Below, in pieces: positions 16,771 through 28,219 of a stretch of DNA of 64,000 nucleotides (positions within the stretch are counted from its first letter, which is position 1; every line of letters begins with the position of its first letter). Source of the DNA: Acidobacteriaceae bacterium (GTDB lineage Bacteria; Acidobacteriota; Terriglobia; Terriglobales; Acidobacteriaceae); the NCBI GenBank assembly GCA_025355505.1, contig JANXZM010000081.1:1-64000 (forward strand), read 5' to 3'. The notes beneath the pieces were generated by a model. That model saw only the letters and a list, made by a program, of their open reading frames with translations, ran no database searches and was not told the DNA's origin. The position numbers were made by a program, and so were the translations under genes.

Positions 16771-18507
16771 TTATGTCGGTTCGAACTTGCGCGCAAAAAA
16801 AGGGCCGATAGCCAGCACATCCATCTTGGTTCGCTGGAAGCAATCGATGGCTTCCTTGGGTGTGCACACGATCGGCTCATTCTCGTTGAAGCTCGTGTTC
16901 AGGATCACCGAAATCCCAGTCTTCCTGCCAAATGTCTGGATCAAATCGTAGTACAGCGGATTCTCTTCGCGCGCCACTGTCTGTAATCGCCCGGTGTTGT
17001 CAACGTGGTTCACGGCGCAGAGGCTCTTCCTCTTCTCCGGACGAATCTTGTACACATGGAGCATGTAGGGCGATGGATGATCATGCTCAAAATACTCGTG
17101 CTGCGCTTCGGTTAGAATGGCGGGTGCAAAAGGACGGAACCACTCGCGATGTTTGATGCGAGCGTTCAATACCTCTTTCATGTCGGGCAGGCCCGGGTGG
17201 GCCACGATGGACCGATTGCCGAGCGCGCGCGGTCCCCACTCCATGCGTCCCTGAAACCATCCCACCACATTGCCCTGCACCATCTGATCCGAAACCGCGT
17301 CAAGCAGCGGCGCACGCTCCAGGCGCTGATACTTTACCCTCGCGCTTTTCAATGCGGGTTCGATCTGCGCCTCGGAAAACTCCGGCCCGAGGTAGGCATG
17401 ATCCATCTGCTCCCGGCGCGGTTGTTTCAAGACCGAGTGATACGTGTGCAGCGCGGCGCCAATCGCCAGGCCTTCGTCGCCTGCCGCCGGCTGAATCCAT
17501 GTGCGGCGGAACGGTGTCTGGTTAAATAGTTTTCCATTGGCCACGCTATTAAGCGCGCAGCCTCCCGCCATGGCAAGATTCTCATCGGGAACGCGTTTGT
17601 ATAACTCATTCGCAAGATGAAAGAACGCTTCTTCAAAACAATGTTGCATGGCATAAGCCAGATCCATATCGCGCTGCGTGATTTCGGCGTGCGGCTCGCG
17701 GGGCGCGCCAAAAAGAGTTTCCATCTTGTCGGAGAAATGTCGCGCCAGGCGCACCGTCCCGTCGGGCATGACCTGCATTCCCTGACTGCTCCCAAGCGGC
17801 TTAAAGTAACTCATGTTGAGTTGAAAATTGCCATTCTTGAGCGCGATAATCTTCCTAACCTGGTCAACGTAGGTGTCTTTTCCGTACGGCGCCAGGCCCA
17901 TGACTTTGCCTTCATCGCCATAGTTTCTGTAGCCGATGAAATCACAGATCATGGTGTAGAAACTGCCGAGCGAGTGTGGCAGGAATACGCGGTCGAGGAC
18001 GTGAATTTCAGGGCCCTCGCAGCGCGCCATCATCGTGGAGACAAAATCTCCCGAACCGTCGTAGCTGAAGCCCGCCGCCTTTTCCCACGGCGAACAGTAG
18101 TAAGAACTGGCGATGTGCGCGATGTGGTGCTCCAGATGATGCTCCTGAAACTTCAGCGTGGAGGCATCCACGTCGAGCGCCTGCGCCAGCAGCGAGCGCA
18201 CATCGCGCATCGACTCCTTGCGCTGCCGCATCTTGATAAAATTCAGAACCTTGGCTGGATTCGCCAGCGCGTATTGCACTTTCTTGGCGAGGTTGGCGTC
18301 ACTGTCCTGTCCCACAGCAACGTGCTGAACCTCGGTGATCTTCGCGCCCGCCGCATCTAGACACGCTTTCACCGCCAGTGCCGGGAAGCCGCCGTAATGT
18401 TTTTGCCGGTTCAGCCGCTCCTCGGCCACTGCAAAAAGAATTTTCCCATCTTCGACAATCGCCGCCGAAGCATCGGCATGAAACATATTGAGGCCGAGAA
18501 TCAACAT
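16771..18507 (-). CDS. Carbamoyltransferase of the NodU/CmcH family
   Basis: A 578-residue enzyme predicted to O-carbamoylate a sugar hydroxyl using carbamoyl phosphate and ATP. The start MLILGLNMFHADASAAIVEDG is the Kae1/ASKHA-like first strand of this family. EHHLEHHIAHIASSYY (about residues 120-136) supplies the metal-binding His residues. The C-terminal part contains GGCALNSVANGKL, PAAGDEGLAIGAAL and GRMEWGPRALGNRSI, all typical. Members are usually 550-620 residues, so it is full length. It lies 68 nt downstream of the two-domain oxidoreductase. The modified sugar cannot be told from sequence. Confidence 0.92.
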   Translation of the reverse strand: MLILGLNMFHADASAAIVEDGKILFAVAEERLNRQKHYGGFPALAVKACLDAAGAKITEVQHVAVGQDSDANLAKKVQYALANPAKVLNFIKMRQRKESMRDVRSLLAQALDVDASTLKFQEHHLEHHIAHIASSYYCSPWEKAAGFSYDGSGDFVSTMMARCEGPEIHVLDRVFLPHSLGSFYTMICDFIGYRNYGDEGKVMGLAPYGKDTYVDQVRKIIALKNGNFQLNMSYFKPLGSSQGMQVMPDGTVRLARHFSDKMETLFGAPREPHAEITQRDMDLAYAMQHCFEEAFFHLANELYKRVPDENLAMAGGCALNSVANGKLFNQTPFRRTWIQPAAGDEGLAIGAALHTYHSVLKQPRREQMDHAYLGPEFSEAQIEPALKSARVKYQRLERAPLLDAVSDQMVQGNVVGWFQGRMEWGPRALGNRSIVAHPGLPDMKEVLNARIKHREWFRPFAPAILTEAQHEYFEHDHPSPYMLHVYKIRPEKRKSLCAVNHVDNTGRLQTVAREENPLYYDLIQTFGRKTGISVILNTSFNENEPIVCTPKEAIDCFQRTKMDVLAIGPFFARKFEPT

Positions 18508-18575
18508 TTACAGCTCGTTCCCTTCTCTCGTCATTTCATTTTTTCTTGCTGCGTGTTTTTCCTGGTGCGAATATC

Positions 18576-20819
18576 TCACTGCGTTGACTTTTCCTGCACT
18601 GCCGACGCAACGAATTTACTCAGTTGCACCGTCAGAGGTTGCCCAGTCTGGCATGAATTCTGCAGTCGCAGGGTCGCGAGAGTGGTACCCACGACCTGTT
18701 CAAAAGGAATGGGCGGCGGCGTCTTGCCCCGAAGCGCATCCACGAATGCCTGCATCTCCGCTTTGTGGCCTTTGTCCTGTCCCCAGCGGGCGCGCGTAAT
18801 TTGCCTGCGCCCGTTCCGAACCAGCTCGAGCCGCCGAAAATCTTCAAGGATTGCGACCGAACTGCCACCGAAGACTTCCACGCGCTCCTTCGATGCCGAC
18901 TTGTCGCCGTTGGCGAGATAGCTGATCGTCCCCAACGTGCCGTTCGCGAACTTCAGCGACGCAACCACGTTATCCATGCTGTATTGCCCCGGATTGCCCA
19001 CGGTGTGCGCCTGCACTTCGATGGGACACGCGCCTGCAAGAAAGCAGAGGAAGTCCACAAAATGGCAGACCTCGCCGAGAATGCGTCCGCCTCCCTGCTC
19101 GATATCGTTCACCCAATGATCGGCCGGGATATACCCGGCATTCACGCGATAGTGGATGGCCAGCGGTTCGTGGATCCTCGACAAAAACAGTTTCATCTCA
19201 ACGGCCATCGGCGCGAATCGACGATTGAAACCGACCATCAGGAGGGAGGCATTTTCGTCAGCCGACGCACGCGACGCCTTAGCACACACCAGCGCAGCCA
19301 GTTCGCCTTCATTCAGGCAAAGTGGTTTTTCGCAGAAAACCGCTTTCCCCGCGCTGAGCGCTGCGAGCGACTGGCTGGCATGAAGGTTGTGACGGGTGGC
19401 AATCAGCACAGCTTTGATTCTTGGATCCTGCAGCAGCTCGGCTTCTGAACTTGAACAGTAGGAGAATCCAAATTTCTCCGCCACGTTTCTGCTGCGCGGC
19501 CCGGTTGCATTGCAGACGCCGATGAATGAGACGCCCGAGATCGCCTTCAGAGCGGGCAAGAGCGTGCTCTGCGCGAAATTTCCGGCTCCCAGCACGCCCA
19601 GCCCGATGGAACCTGACGAGGGCACGACGGCGGCCACCGGAATATTCTCCAGCAAATTCGACATGTCGCCAGATTCGGCGCCCGCGTAAGTGATCAGCGC
19701 AGCTAGAAAGGCCTCGCCCGTGCTCCCGGTAATCAGGTCATAGGCCCGCGCCGCCTGTTCCATCGGAAAGCGGTGGGTGATCAGCGACGGCAGGTTTAGT
19801 TTGCCCTCCGCGATGAATTGCAGAAAGGCTTCCAGGTTGCGCGTCTCCGTCCACCGAACATGTCCAATCGGATAATCGCGTCCTTTCTGCTCATACGCAG
19901 TGTCATAACGGCCGGGACCATAGGAGCGCGAAATTCGAAAATCCAATTCCTTCCCGTAATAAAGTTTGCGCTGCAACTCCATGCCAACGGTACCTACAGC
20001 CACCACAACGGCGCGATCGCGCGCCAGTTCCGCCGCCAGGTTCACCGGATCGCTGCTTGGAGTCTCCGCCGCAATCAGTACCGAGTCCACGCCCAGGCCG
20101 CCCGTTTTCTGGAAACAACAATCGCGGAACTCGCGAGCGCTGGTGTACGCGGCCTCAGCTCCGCTCCCGATCGCAAGGTCGGCGCGCTGGCGCAACAGAT
20201 CCATCCCAAAGACACGGCAACCGGCGGCCTTCAGCAACTGAACCGTGATTTGTCCAAGCAACCCCAGGCCGATCACCGCGACCGTGTCGCCCAGCGCAAC
20301 TTCCGCGGTTCGGATTCCGTGCAAGCAAATCGCCCCCACGGTTCCGAACGCTGCCTCTTCGCTCGAAACTTTGGACGTTCCTTCCCGGCCATCGGGAATC
20401 TTTGCAACCAGCATTCGCGGCACGCAGGCAAACTCGGCATGCACCGCATATCCCGCGCCTGCGCAAGCGACGCGGTCGCCCACGCTGATGTCGGTGATGC
20501 CATCGCCAACTGCAACCACCACCCCGGCGCTGCTGTAGCCCACCGATTGTGGCTGGTCGAGGCGCGACCGCACGGTTTGCAAAGTGGAAGCCAAGCCATC
20601 CCGCTGCAGCTTGGCGAGCACGTCGCGCACCAAGTCAGGACGAGCCTTCGCCTTCGCCAGCAAATTCTTGCTGGCAAATTCAGAGGACGCGCGCTCCGTG
20701 CCGGCCGACACCAGCGACGCTGTGACTCGCACCAGCACGCAGCCCGGTAACAACTGGGGCGCGGGAACTTCGGCGACATCTAACTCACCTGTGCGCACGT
20801 CTTGTAAGAGTTGCTTCAT
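18576..20819 (-). CDS. Two-domain oxidoreductase (zinc-type alcohol dehydrogenase fused to Gfo/Idh/MocA)
   Basis: A 747-residue fusion. Residues 1-375 are a medium-chain dehydrogenase/reductase: GROES-like LVRVTASLVSAGTERASS, the Rossmann loop VIGLGLLGQ near 185 and a long insertion before SVGYSSAGVVVAVG. Residues about 400-745 are a Gfo/Idh/MocA NAD(P)-dependent oxidoreductase: GLGVLGAGNFAQSTLLPAL, then AVFCEKPLCLNEGEL with the EKP Lys, and EVCHFVDFL. This bi-domain family is recurrent in exopolysaccharide clusters, often next to a heparinase-like gene that is missing here. The start codon overlaps the stop of the upstream AsnB-like gene (ATGA). It probably oxidises and reduces positions of a nucleotide sugar, but the reaction is undefined. 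Confidence 0.87.
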   Translation of the reverse strand: MKQLLQDVRTGELDVAEVPAPQLLPGCVLVRVTASLVSAGTERASSEFASKNLLAKAKARPDLVRDVLAKLQRDGLASTLQTVRSRLDQPQSVGYSSAGVVVAVGDGITDISVGDRVACAGAGYAVHAEFACVPRMLVAKIPDGREGTSKVSSEEAAFGTVGAICLHGIRTAEVALGDTVAVIGLGLLGQITVQLLKAAGCRVFGMDLLRQRADLAIGSGAEAAYTSAREFRDCCFQKTGGLGVDSVLIAAETPSSDPVNLAAELARDRAVVVAVGTVGMELQRKLYYGKELDFRISRSYGPGRYDTAYEQKGRDYPIGHVRWTETRNLEAFLQFIAEGKLNLPSLITHRFPMEQAARAYDLITGSTGEAFLAALITYAGAESGDMSNLLENIPVAAVVPSSGSIGLGVLGAGNFAQSTLLPALKAISGVSFIGVCNATGPRSRNVAEKFGFSYCSSSEAELLQDPRIKAVLIATRHNLHASQSLAALSAGKAVFCEKPLCLNEGELAALVCAKASRASADENASLLMVGFNRRFAPMAVEMKLFLSRIHEPLAIHYRVNAGYIPADHWVNDIEQGGGRILGEVCHFVDFLCFLAGACPIEVQAHTVGNPGQYSMDNVVASLKFANGTLGTISYLANGDKSASKERVEVFGGSSVAILEDFRRLELVRNGRRQITRARWGQDKGHKAEMQAFVDALRGKTPPPIPFEQVVGTTLATLRLQNSCQTGQPLTVQLSKFVASAVQEKSTQ

Positions 20820-22813
20820 GCGGTCGTTAGTCTTGTTTCAGACAGTTGAGGCGCATCAATCTGCCGCTGAGCGAACGATCTCGCGCCACCGTCGAGATAA
20901 AGCTGCATCCAGATTTCCAGCGTCAGCAGTTGCCAGATTTGCATCGACCAGTCTTCCGCGCCCCGGCGGTGTTCGTCAATATACCGGCGCACCACTTCCG
21001 GACGAAACAGCCCTCGGCTTCGGACTTGAGATTCCGAAAGAAGATCGTCCACCATGGGACGCAAATCGTGCGCCAGCCAATAGTCTACCGGCGCCGCGAA
21101 ACCCGCTTTCGGCTGCCGCATCACCTCTTCCGGCAGCATACTACGCATGGCTTCGCGAAAAATGTGCTTCGTCACCGGACGCCATTTCCCTTTGAGCTTC
21201 CACTCTGGCTTGACGTTCCAAGCAACAAACTCGGCCAACTCGCGGTCCAAGAACGGCACGCGCACTTCGACCGACGACGCCATACTCATTTTGTCGTTGT
21301 AGGTCAGATTCAGTGTGGACATAAATATTTTCGTATCCAGGTAGAGCATCTGGTTGAGAAAGTCCGCGTGCCGCACTTTGTCGAACGCAGCCAGATGCTG
21401 GCCAGCAGGATTGCCACTTGGCAACTGCTGCGGCTTTAACGCGTATAGATCTGTCTTCTGCTGCGCATCAAGATACGTGCAGTTTCTGATAAAAGCCTCT
21501 TCCGGATTGAGCGCCGCACTGCGCGCCATCTTCTTCACCAGACGCACTGATCCCTTCATGCGCGTTCCGCGCAGTGACGGTAATCCCAGCAAAGCTCGCT
21601 CCGCGGCGGAGCGAGCGAAGCCCGGAACACGCTTATATTTTTCCGCCCACCCGTGGGCAACATGCTTGCGATATCCCGCAAAAATCTCATCGCCGCCCAC
21701 TCCCGACAAAAGCACGGTCGCCTGTTGTCGCGCCTCGCGGCACACCAGGTACGCGGTGATGATCGCCGGATCGGCCGTGGGCTCATCCATGTGCCAAGTG
21801 AGACTCGGCAACAGACCGACCACATCGGGCTCAACCACGATCTCATGATGCTCGCACCCCAGCTTTCGCGCGAGGCGTTGCGGAACGCCTGGATCGTCAA
21901 TCGTCGTCTCGCCCACACGATATTTTTCTGGAAACGTAATCGTATAGGTCCGCACCGGTTGCTTTCGCGCCATGGCCGCCACGATACTGGACGAATCCAG
22001 CCCCGCGCTCAAAAAGGCGCCGATCGGAACATCACTCACCATCTGTCGCTCGACCGATGCGCAGAACCTTTCCCGAATCTCATCCGCCAGATCGGGTTCA
22101 GTTCGTTCGAATCGATGCTCGACCGGAGGAAATGTTAAGTCCCAATACTGTTCGATCTTAAACTTGCCGCGTTCCCAGAGCGCGTAGTGGCCGGCTGGAA
22201 GCTTGCAGATCCCCTCGAACATCGTCAGCGGGTCGGGCACCCAGAGGAACGTCAAGTATTTGTCGAGCGCCTCCATGTTCATGCTCGCTTCGATTCCTGG
22301 CACTTCGAGCAGCGCCTTGATCTCGGAAGCGAAAACGAGTTTTCCGCCGCGCTCGCAGTAATAGAGCGGCTTGATTCCGAAATGATCGCGGGCGAGAAAC
22401 AACTTCGGCGATAAGCCGCGCAAGTCGCAGATCGCGAGCGCAAACATGCCATTCAACCGGTTCAGGCAATCGACACCGTATTCTTCGTAGAGATGAACGA
22501 TGGCTTCCGTGTCCGTGTGCGAACGAAAACGATGCCCCTTGCCTTCGAGCTGGCGGCGAAGGTCGGCGAAGTTGTAGATCTCGCCGTTGTAGGTGATCCA
22601 CACCGTCCCATCTTCGTTGGACATCGGCATGTGGCCACCGGCGGAGAGGTCGAGAATGGCAAGACGCCGGCTTCCCAGTCCGATGTATCCTCCATCGGGG
22701 AAACGCCGCTCCCACAGCCCGGAGTCGTCGGGACCACGGTGCGTCTGCACGTTCGTCATCCGGACGAGCGTCTCCCGGTCACCGCAGTTCACGAGTCCGC
22801 TGATGCCGCACAT
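20816..22813 (-). CDS. Asparagine synthase-type amidotransferase, copy 1 (AsnB family)
   Basis: A 665-residue glutamine-dependent amidotransferase. The class-II glutaminase domain starts MCGISGLVN, so Cys2 is in place. It contains THRGPDDSGLW and ITYNGEIYNFADLRR. The synthetase domain has the ATP-pyrophosphatase loop SAGLDSSSIVAAM (about residue 270) and VLLSGVGGDEIFAGYRKH. In polysaccharide loci such proteins are thought to amidate uronic acids rather than make free asparagine, which suits the glucuronyl epimerase nearby. It is 4 nt after the GT2 gene and overlaps the downstream oxidoreductase by 4 nt. The sugar substrate is inferred. Confidence 0.9.
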   Translation of the reverse strand: MCGISGLVNCGDRETLVRMTNVQTHRGPDDSGLWERRFPDGGYIGLGSRRLAILDLSAGGHMPMSNEDGTVWITYNGEIYNFADLRRQLEGKGHRFRSHTDTEAIVHLYEEYGVDCLNRLNGMFALAICDLRGLSPKLFLARDHFGIKPLYYCERGGKLVFASEIKALLEVPGIEASMNMEALDKYLTFLWVPDPLTMFEGICKLPAGHYALWERGKFKIEQYWDLTFPPVEHRFERTEPDLADEIRERFCASVERQMVSDVPIGAFLSAGLDSSSIVAAMARKQPVRTYTITFPEKYRVGETTIDDPGVPQRLARKLGCEHHEIVVEPDVVGLLPSLTWHMDEPTADPAIITAYLVCREARQQATVLLSGVGGDEIFAGYRKHVAHGWAEKYKRVPGFARSAAERALLGLPSLRGTRMKGSVRLVKKMARSAALNPEEAFIRNCTYLDAQQKTDLYALKPQQLPSGNPAGQHLAAFDKVRHADFLNQMLYLDTKIFMSTLNLTYNDKMSMASSVEVRVPFLDRELAEFVAWNVKPEWKLKGKWRPVTKHIFREAMRSMLPEEVMRQPKAGFAAPVDYWLAHDLRPMVDDLLSESQVRSRGLFRPEVVRRYIDEHRRGAEDWSMQIWQLLTLEIWMQLYLDGGARSFAQRQIDAPQLSETRLTTA

Positions 22814-22817
22814 GACT

Positions 22818-23726
22818 TCAGCTCCTCTCGATCCGCAGTTCGAAGATTTTGGCCTTGGAATGGAACATCTGCACCGCTTGAAAGGTGCAGTAGATCAGCC
22901 CGGGCGCGCCATCGAGGAATCCCAGACGAAACAAATAACGATATAGAAAAAGCAGGACTGGAGAGCCCGGCAAGCGATAAAGATTTCGCTTAAGCCATCT
23001 TCTGCGCTGCGCCTGTGTGCCGAATAAATCGGCGCTCACTTCTTCAGGATCGCTTTCCGGCTGTAGAAGCACGCGCGCTTCCCAGTTCGAGTACTGATTG
23101 TGCTTCGAGATGTAGCGCGACAAAGAATCGACATTGTGGTGGACCAGTGTATTGCTCAGCTCCGCGGTGGGCCCATCGACCACCACGTGCTCGTGAATCT
23201 CGATGTCGGCCATCGAGGCATCTTGATCCTTCAACCGGCACTCAAAACGGCCTCGCCCTTTGCGGAACAGCGACAGCTTCCAGAAGGTTGCATCGCAATG
23301 CCGCAAGATCCTTCCGAGAAAATACATCTGCAAGCGAATGGAATATCCATCCACCTGAGGGTTTAGCAGCGCGCGCCGAATTTCATCAACCAATTCCGGC
23401 GTCAGAACTTCATCCGCATCGAGCAGCAAAATCCAGTCGTACGCGAGCGGCAGCGTGTCCATGGCCCATTGGCGCTTCTTCGGCCACCCCCCGGCATAGT
23501 GAAACTGGACAACCTTTGCGCCACGCGACTGGGCGATGGCAACTGTGTCGTCCGTGCTCTGCGAATCGATGACATACACTTCGCCGACCCCCGCGAGCGA
23601 CTCCAGGCAGCGCGGCAGGTTGCGGGCCTCATTGCAGACCGGAACGATCACACTTACGGAGAGCACCTGCAAAGCGGCGATCGAGTTCGACACTTCAGCC
23701 TCTGATTTTGTTTCGATCAAGTCCAT
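22818..23726 (-). CDS. GT2 glycosyltransferase (WaaE/KdtX-like)
   Basis: A 302-residue GT-A enzyme. The nucleotide-binding start is SVSVIVPVCNEARNLPRCL, the metal-binding motif is LLLDADEVLTPEL (DAD), and the YAGGWPKKRQWAM segment matches the WaaE/KdtX subgroup that often uses UDP-glucose. A C-terminal aromatic region (LLFLYRYLFRLGFLDGAPGL) probably anchors it to the membrane. It lies 4 nt upstream of AsnB copy 1 and 151 nt downstream of AsnB copy 2, so it may start a new transcript or translation block. Confidence 0.88.
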   Translation of the reverse strand: MDLIETKSEAEVSNSIAALQVLSVSVIVPVCNEARNLPRCLESLAGVGEVYVIDSQSTDDTVAIAQSRGAKVVQFHYAGGWPKKRQWAMDTLPLAYDWILLLDADEVLTPELVDEIRRALLNPQVDGYSIRLQMYFLGRILRHCDATFWKLSLFRKGRGRFECRLKDQDASMADIEIHEHVVVDGPTAELSNTLVHHNVDSLSRYISKHNQYSNWEARVLLQPESDPEEVSADLFGTQAQRRRWLKRNLYRLPGSPVLLFLYRYLFRLGFLDGAPGLIYCTFQAVQMFHSKAKIFELRIERS

Positions 23727-23877
23727 TCCGTTGGCAGGTAGAAGGTTCCACTATGTTAGCTGAATTGAGGGCATTCTTGAACGGAAGATCGTTGGCGCCG
23801 ATTGTTGACGGAGGATCAATTGACGAAACACCGTTCCCGCCCAACTTCGCCTGCCAGACGGGCGTGGGCGATGCCAT

Positions 23878-25803
<1,926 letters not shown>

Positions 25804-25937
25804 GAGATCTCGCAGACCAGGCCGCGAACCTCAATAATACTTGACACTTTCTCCCAACGGAGCCGTCGCACGGCAAGCTGCTTTCAAAACATGGCCCGGA
25901 ACACCATCCCGACTTCTCCCAGAACCGGATCGACACT

Positions 25938-26281
25938 TCACGACTGTGACGGCGTCGCTACAACGACCGTGCTTCTCCGCTCCGTCAATCTCGAAACAAT
26001 TTGTATCCCTGCTTTAATCATTGGCCTTTCGATCGCGTAATAAAGTAACACGGGGAACAGGACGAGTGTTCCGACCAATAGCGGTATCCGGAGCCAGAGA
26101 GAGTAGGACGCAAGCAAGCCGAAGGCGATCCAGAGGCAAAACTGGTGGGAAACGTAGATTCCATCTGCAGTCGTTTGCAGAGATGCTGGGCCAGGACCAA
26201 CAGGACCGCAATCGAGCGCAGAAGATCAAGGTTGGCGGAGAAACCTCTTTCCACAGGATATTTCCTTATTTCCGAGGCCAT
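25938..26281 (-). pseudogene. Acyltransferase-3 (OafA-like) relic with an internal deletion
   Basis: From ATG 26281 the frame reads MASEIRKYPVERGF then SANLDLLRSIAVLLVLAQHL, the first helix of acyltransferase-3 membrane O-acyltransferases. After about residue 40 (near 26160) the homologous frame shifts. The other frame continues IYVSHQFCLWIAFGLL and LLYYAIERPMIKAGI, which is the last helices plus the Y-x-x-E-R-P end of the same family, and stops at 25938. About 250 central residues are missing. The gene is therefore a deletion and frameshift remnant, in line with the surrounding operon. It would have O-acylated a sugar. Confidence 0.75.
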
Positions 26282-26301
26282 GATGGCCCGGCGAAATGAA
26301 G

Positions 26302-26958
26302 CTATTTAAAGGCCTCGACGTACAGAGAATGCGGCAAATCCATCGAGTCTCCCGGTTCATACGGCGGAACGCTGCTTCCATACAAGCGGCTCTTCCCTTC
26401 CGCGGATTTTTCCACCTCCCGGAATCCCGCTTTGCGAAGCACCTCGCTGAAATAACTGAAATCGAACGCCGTCCGATGCTGTCCATCGCAGAAAACGAAA
26501 TTCGAAAACCTGCCACCGAGCGAATCAAAGTGACGTGGGAAGGAATCATCGAACCAATCGCTGTGTTCCTGAGTATAGGCCGCAATCGCGCTCTCCAGGC
26601 TTGGAACGATGAGCCGCATGCCGCCGCCGTTTTTCAACACGCGCGCGCATTCCTGAAGAAGCAGCTTTAGCTCGTCCGGATAGAAGTGCTCGAACATGTG
26701 GGTTGAATAGATCGAGTCAACCGAGTTCGATGGAAAAGGAAGCCCGTTTCTAACATCCAGCCAAACGTCAATCTTGTTGAAGAGGTTGCCGTCTATATTC
26801 ACGAAACCAGGAAGGTACTTCGTACCGCAGCCCAAATGAAGGTGATTCGCTCCGTCCGCGGGACGCGCGTTGAGCAAGTACCGCCGCAAGAAATAATTCG
26901 GAACAGTGGCCTTGGCAATGCCCCAAAACACGATGTCTTTATAACGCTGGTGAAGCAA
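26302..26958 (-). CDS. SAM-dependent methyltransferase (class I)
   Basis: A 218-residue protein with the Rossmann-type SAM site LHLGCGTKYLPGFVNIDG (motif I, about residues 41-58). It continues with LPFPSNSVDSIYSTHMFEH (motifs II-III) and LLLQECARVLKNGGGMRLIVPS. This pattern belongs to the small methyltransferases common in LPS and EPS loci, likely acting on a sugar or on the glycan end. 85 nt separate it from the upstream GT4; 20 nt follow before the acyltransferase relic. The methyl acceptor is unknown. Confidence 0.85.
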   Translation of the reverse strand: MLHQRYKDIVFWGIAKATVPNYFLRRYLLNARPADGANHLHLGCGTKYLPGFVNIDGNLFNKIDVWLDVRNGLPFPSNSVDSIYSTHMFEHFYPDELKLLLQECARVLKNGGGMRLIVPSLESAIAAYTQEHSDWFDDSFPRHFDSLGGRFSNFVFCDGQHRTAFDFSYFSEVLRKAGFREVEKSAEGKSRLYGSSVPPYEPGDSMDLPHSLYVEAFK

Positions 26959-27043
26959 CCTATCCTCCGCTAACGGTGACCGATATTGGTGATCGCATTA
27001 TAGAGCAGCCTGTCGCGCAATTTTTTGAGGTGGGTGCGACGAC

Positions 27044-28219
27044 TCATGCGACGGCTTGGCTATAAATCCTGGCCAGGTGTTGAGCCTGATGCGATAGCGT
27101 CAACTTTTCCAGAATCGTCTGGCGCGCAGCCGTCCCTATGCGGGTACACATTTCGGGCGACCCGAGTAAAGCGGAAAGCCCCTGCACAAGTTGTTCGAGT
27201 CCATCCGCAGGAATGAGCCATCCATTCTCGCCATGCTCAATCACTTCATCAATTCCCTGCCCGCGACAGCCAATCACCGGCTTGCCGCAGGACATAGCTT
27301 CCAGGTACACGCATCCCAGACCCTCGTTGCGGCTGGGCAACACGAAGACGGAACAGCGCCGCATGGCCTCTGCCACTTCGGACCGACTCTGCCGACCGAC
27401 AAACTGAACCTGCGGCCCAATGCCCAAGTCGCGCACCAGCGCTTCAAATTGGGCGCGATCCGGCCCTTCTCCGATGATGCGGCATCGAAGCTGGGGAAAG
27501 GAAGGTCTGAGATTTGCGAGCGCTCTCAAAACAAGTTCGTGGCCTTTGCTGCGATGCAGGTTGCCGACCATCAGAATCTCCGGATCGAATCGTCCCACCT
27601 CCGCCTGGTTCGGCGAAAACAAATTCGGATTCACACCGTTGTACACGATGGTGCTGGAGGTTTCGCCCACCGTTCCGGTTTTCAAATTTTCTTGTACCTT
27701 GCCGCTGACACAGATTACGGTCCGCGCGGCGCGATAGATGTTGACTGACACCTGGCGTCGCCAAGCCGCCGGAATTCCACCCAGAAAGCACGTGTTAAAC
27801 ACATCCAAACCATGGAGCGTAACCACGAACGGAATATTCAAGCGCCTGGAAATTAACGCCGCCGCGTGGCCGCAGGGAAGGGCTGCGTGTGTGTGGATGA
27901 CATCGATCGGCCGCGCACTGTGCAGCCTGCGGATTCGTCCGAGGACACGGGCGTAGAGCAGTTTCCCCGCACTTGAGAGCCCGAGATTTCCGGGAATTTG
28001 CGGATATCGCACCCAATGCGCCGCAGCCGATAGACTCGCTCGTCTTCGAGGATAGTAGATCGGGGAGACGGCAATCACGCTGGAATCGATACCGAGTTGC
28101 CTAAAGTGCTCAATCGGTTCCGCGATGAAACAACCGCTCACCTCATTTTGGTCCGAGGGGAAAAACGGTGTGAGCGTCAAAACGTGCAGCGCTGAAACCA
28201 CCTCGGCGGCTCGGGACAT
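27044..28219 (-). CDS. GT4 glycosyltransferase
   Basis: A 391-residue GT-B enzyme. The N-terminal domain contains LTLTPFFPSDQNEVSGCFIAEP and DVIHTHAALPCGHAAAL. The donor domain holds GNLHRSKGHELVLRAL, RIIGEGPDRAQFEALV and an intact E-x7-E motif, EGLGCVYLE, followed by AMSCGKPVIG. The ATG at 28219 shares its A with the TGA of the upstream GT4 (TGATG), so translation is likely coupled. It is the fourth GT4 of the train in order of transcription. Linkage specificity unknown. Confidence 0.9.
   Translation of the reverse strand: MSRAAEVVSALHVLTLTPFFPSDQNEVSGCFIAEPIEHFRQLGIDSSVIAVSPIYYPRRRASLSAAAHWVRYPQIPGNLGLSSAGKLLYARVLGRIRRLHSARPIDVIHTHAALPCGHAAALISRRLNIPFVVTLHGLDVFNTCFLGGIPAAWRRQVSVNIYRAARTVICVSGKVQENLKTGTVGETSSTIVYNGVNPNLFSPNQAEVGRFDPEILMVGNLHRSKGHELVLRALANLRPSFPQLRCRIIGEGPDRAQFEALVRDLGIGPQVQFVGRQSRSEVAEAMRRCSVFVLPSRNEGLGCVYLEAMSCGKPVIGCRGQGIDEVIEHGENGWLIPADGLEQLVQGLSALLGSPEMCTRIGTAARQTILEKLTLSHQAQHLARIYSQAVA

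Noticed and set aside
16771-18507. Kae1/TsaD-type tRNA modification enzyme instead of a carbamoyltransferase
   Set aside because: The 578-residue length, the EHHLEHHIAH segment and the C-terminal domain fit NodU/CmcH. The context is glycan modification.
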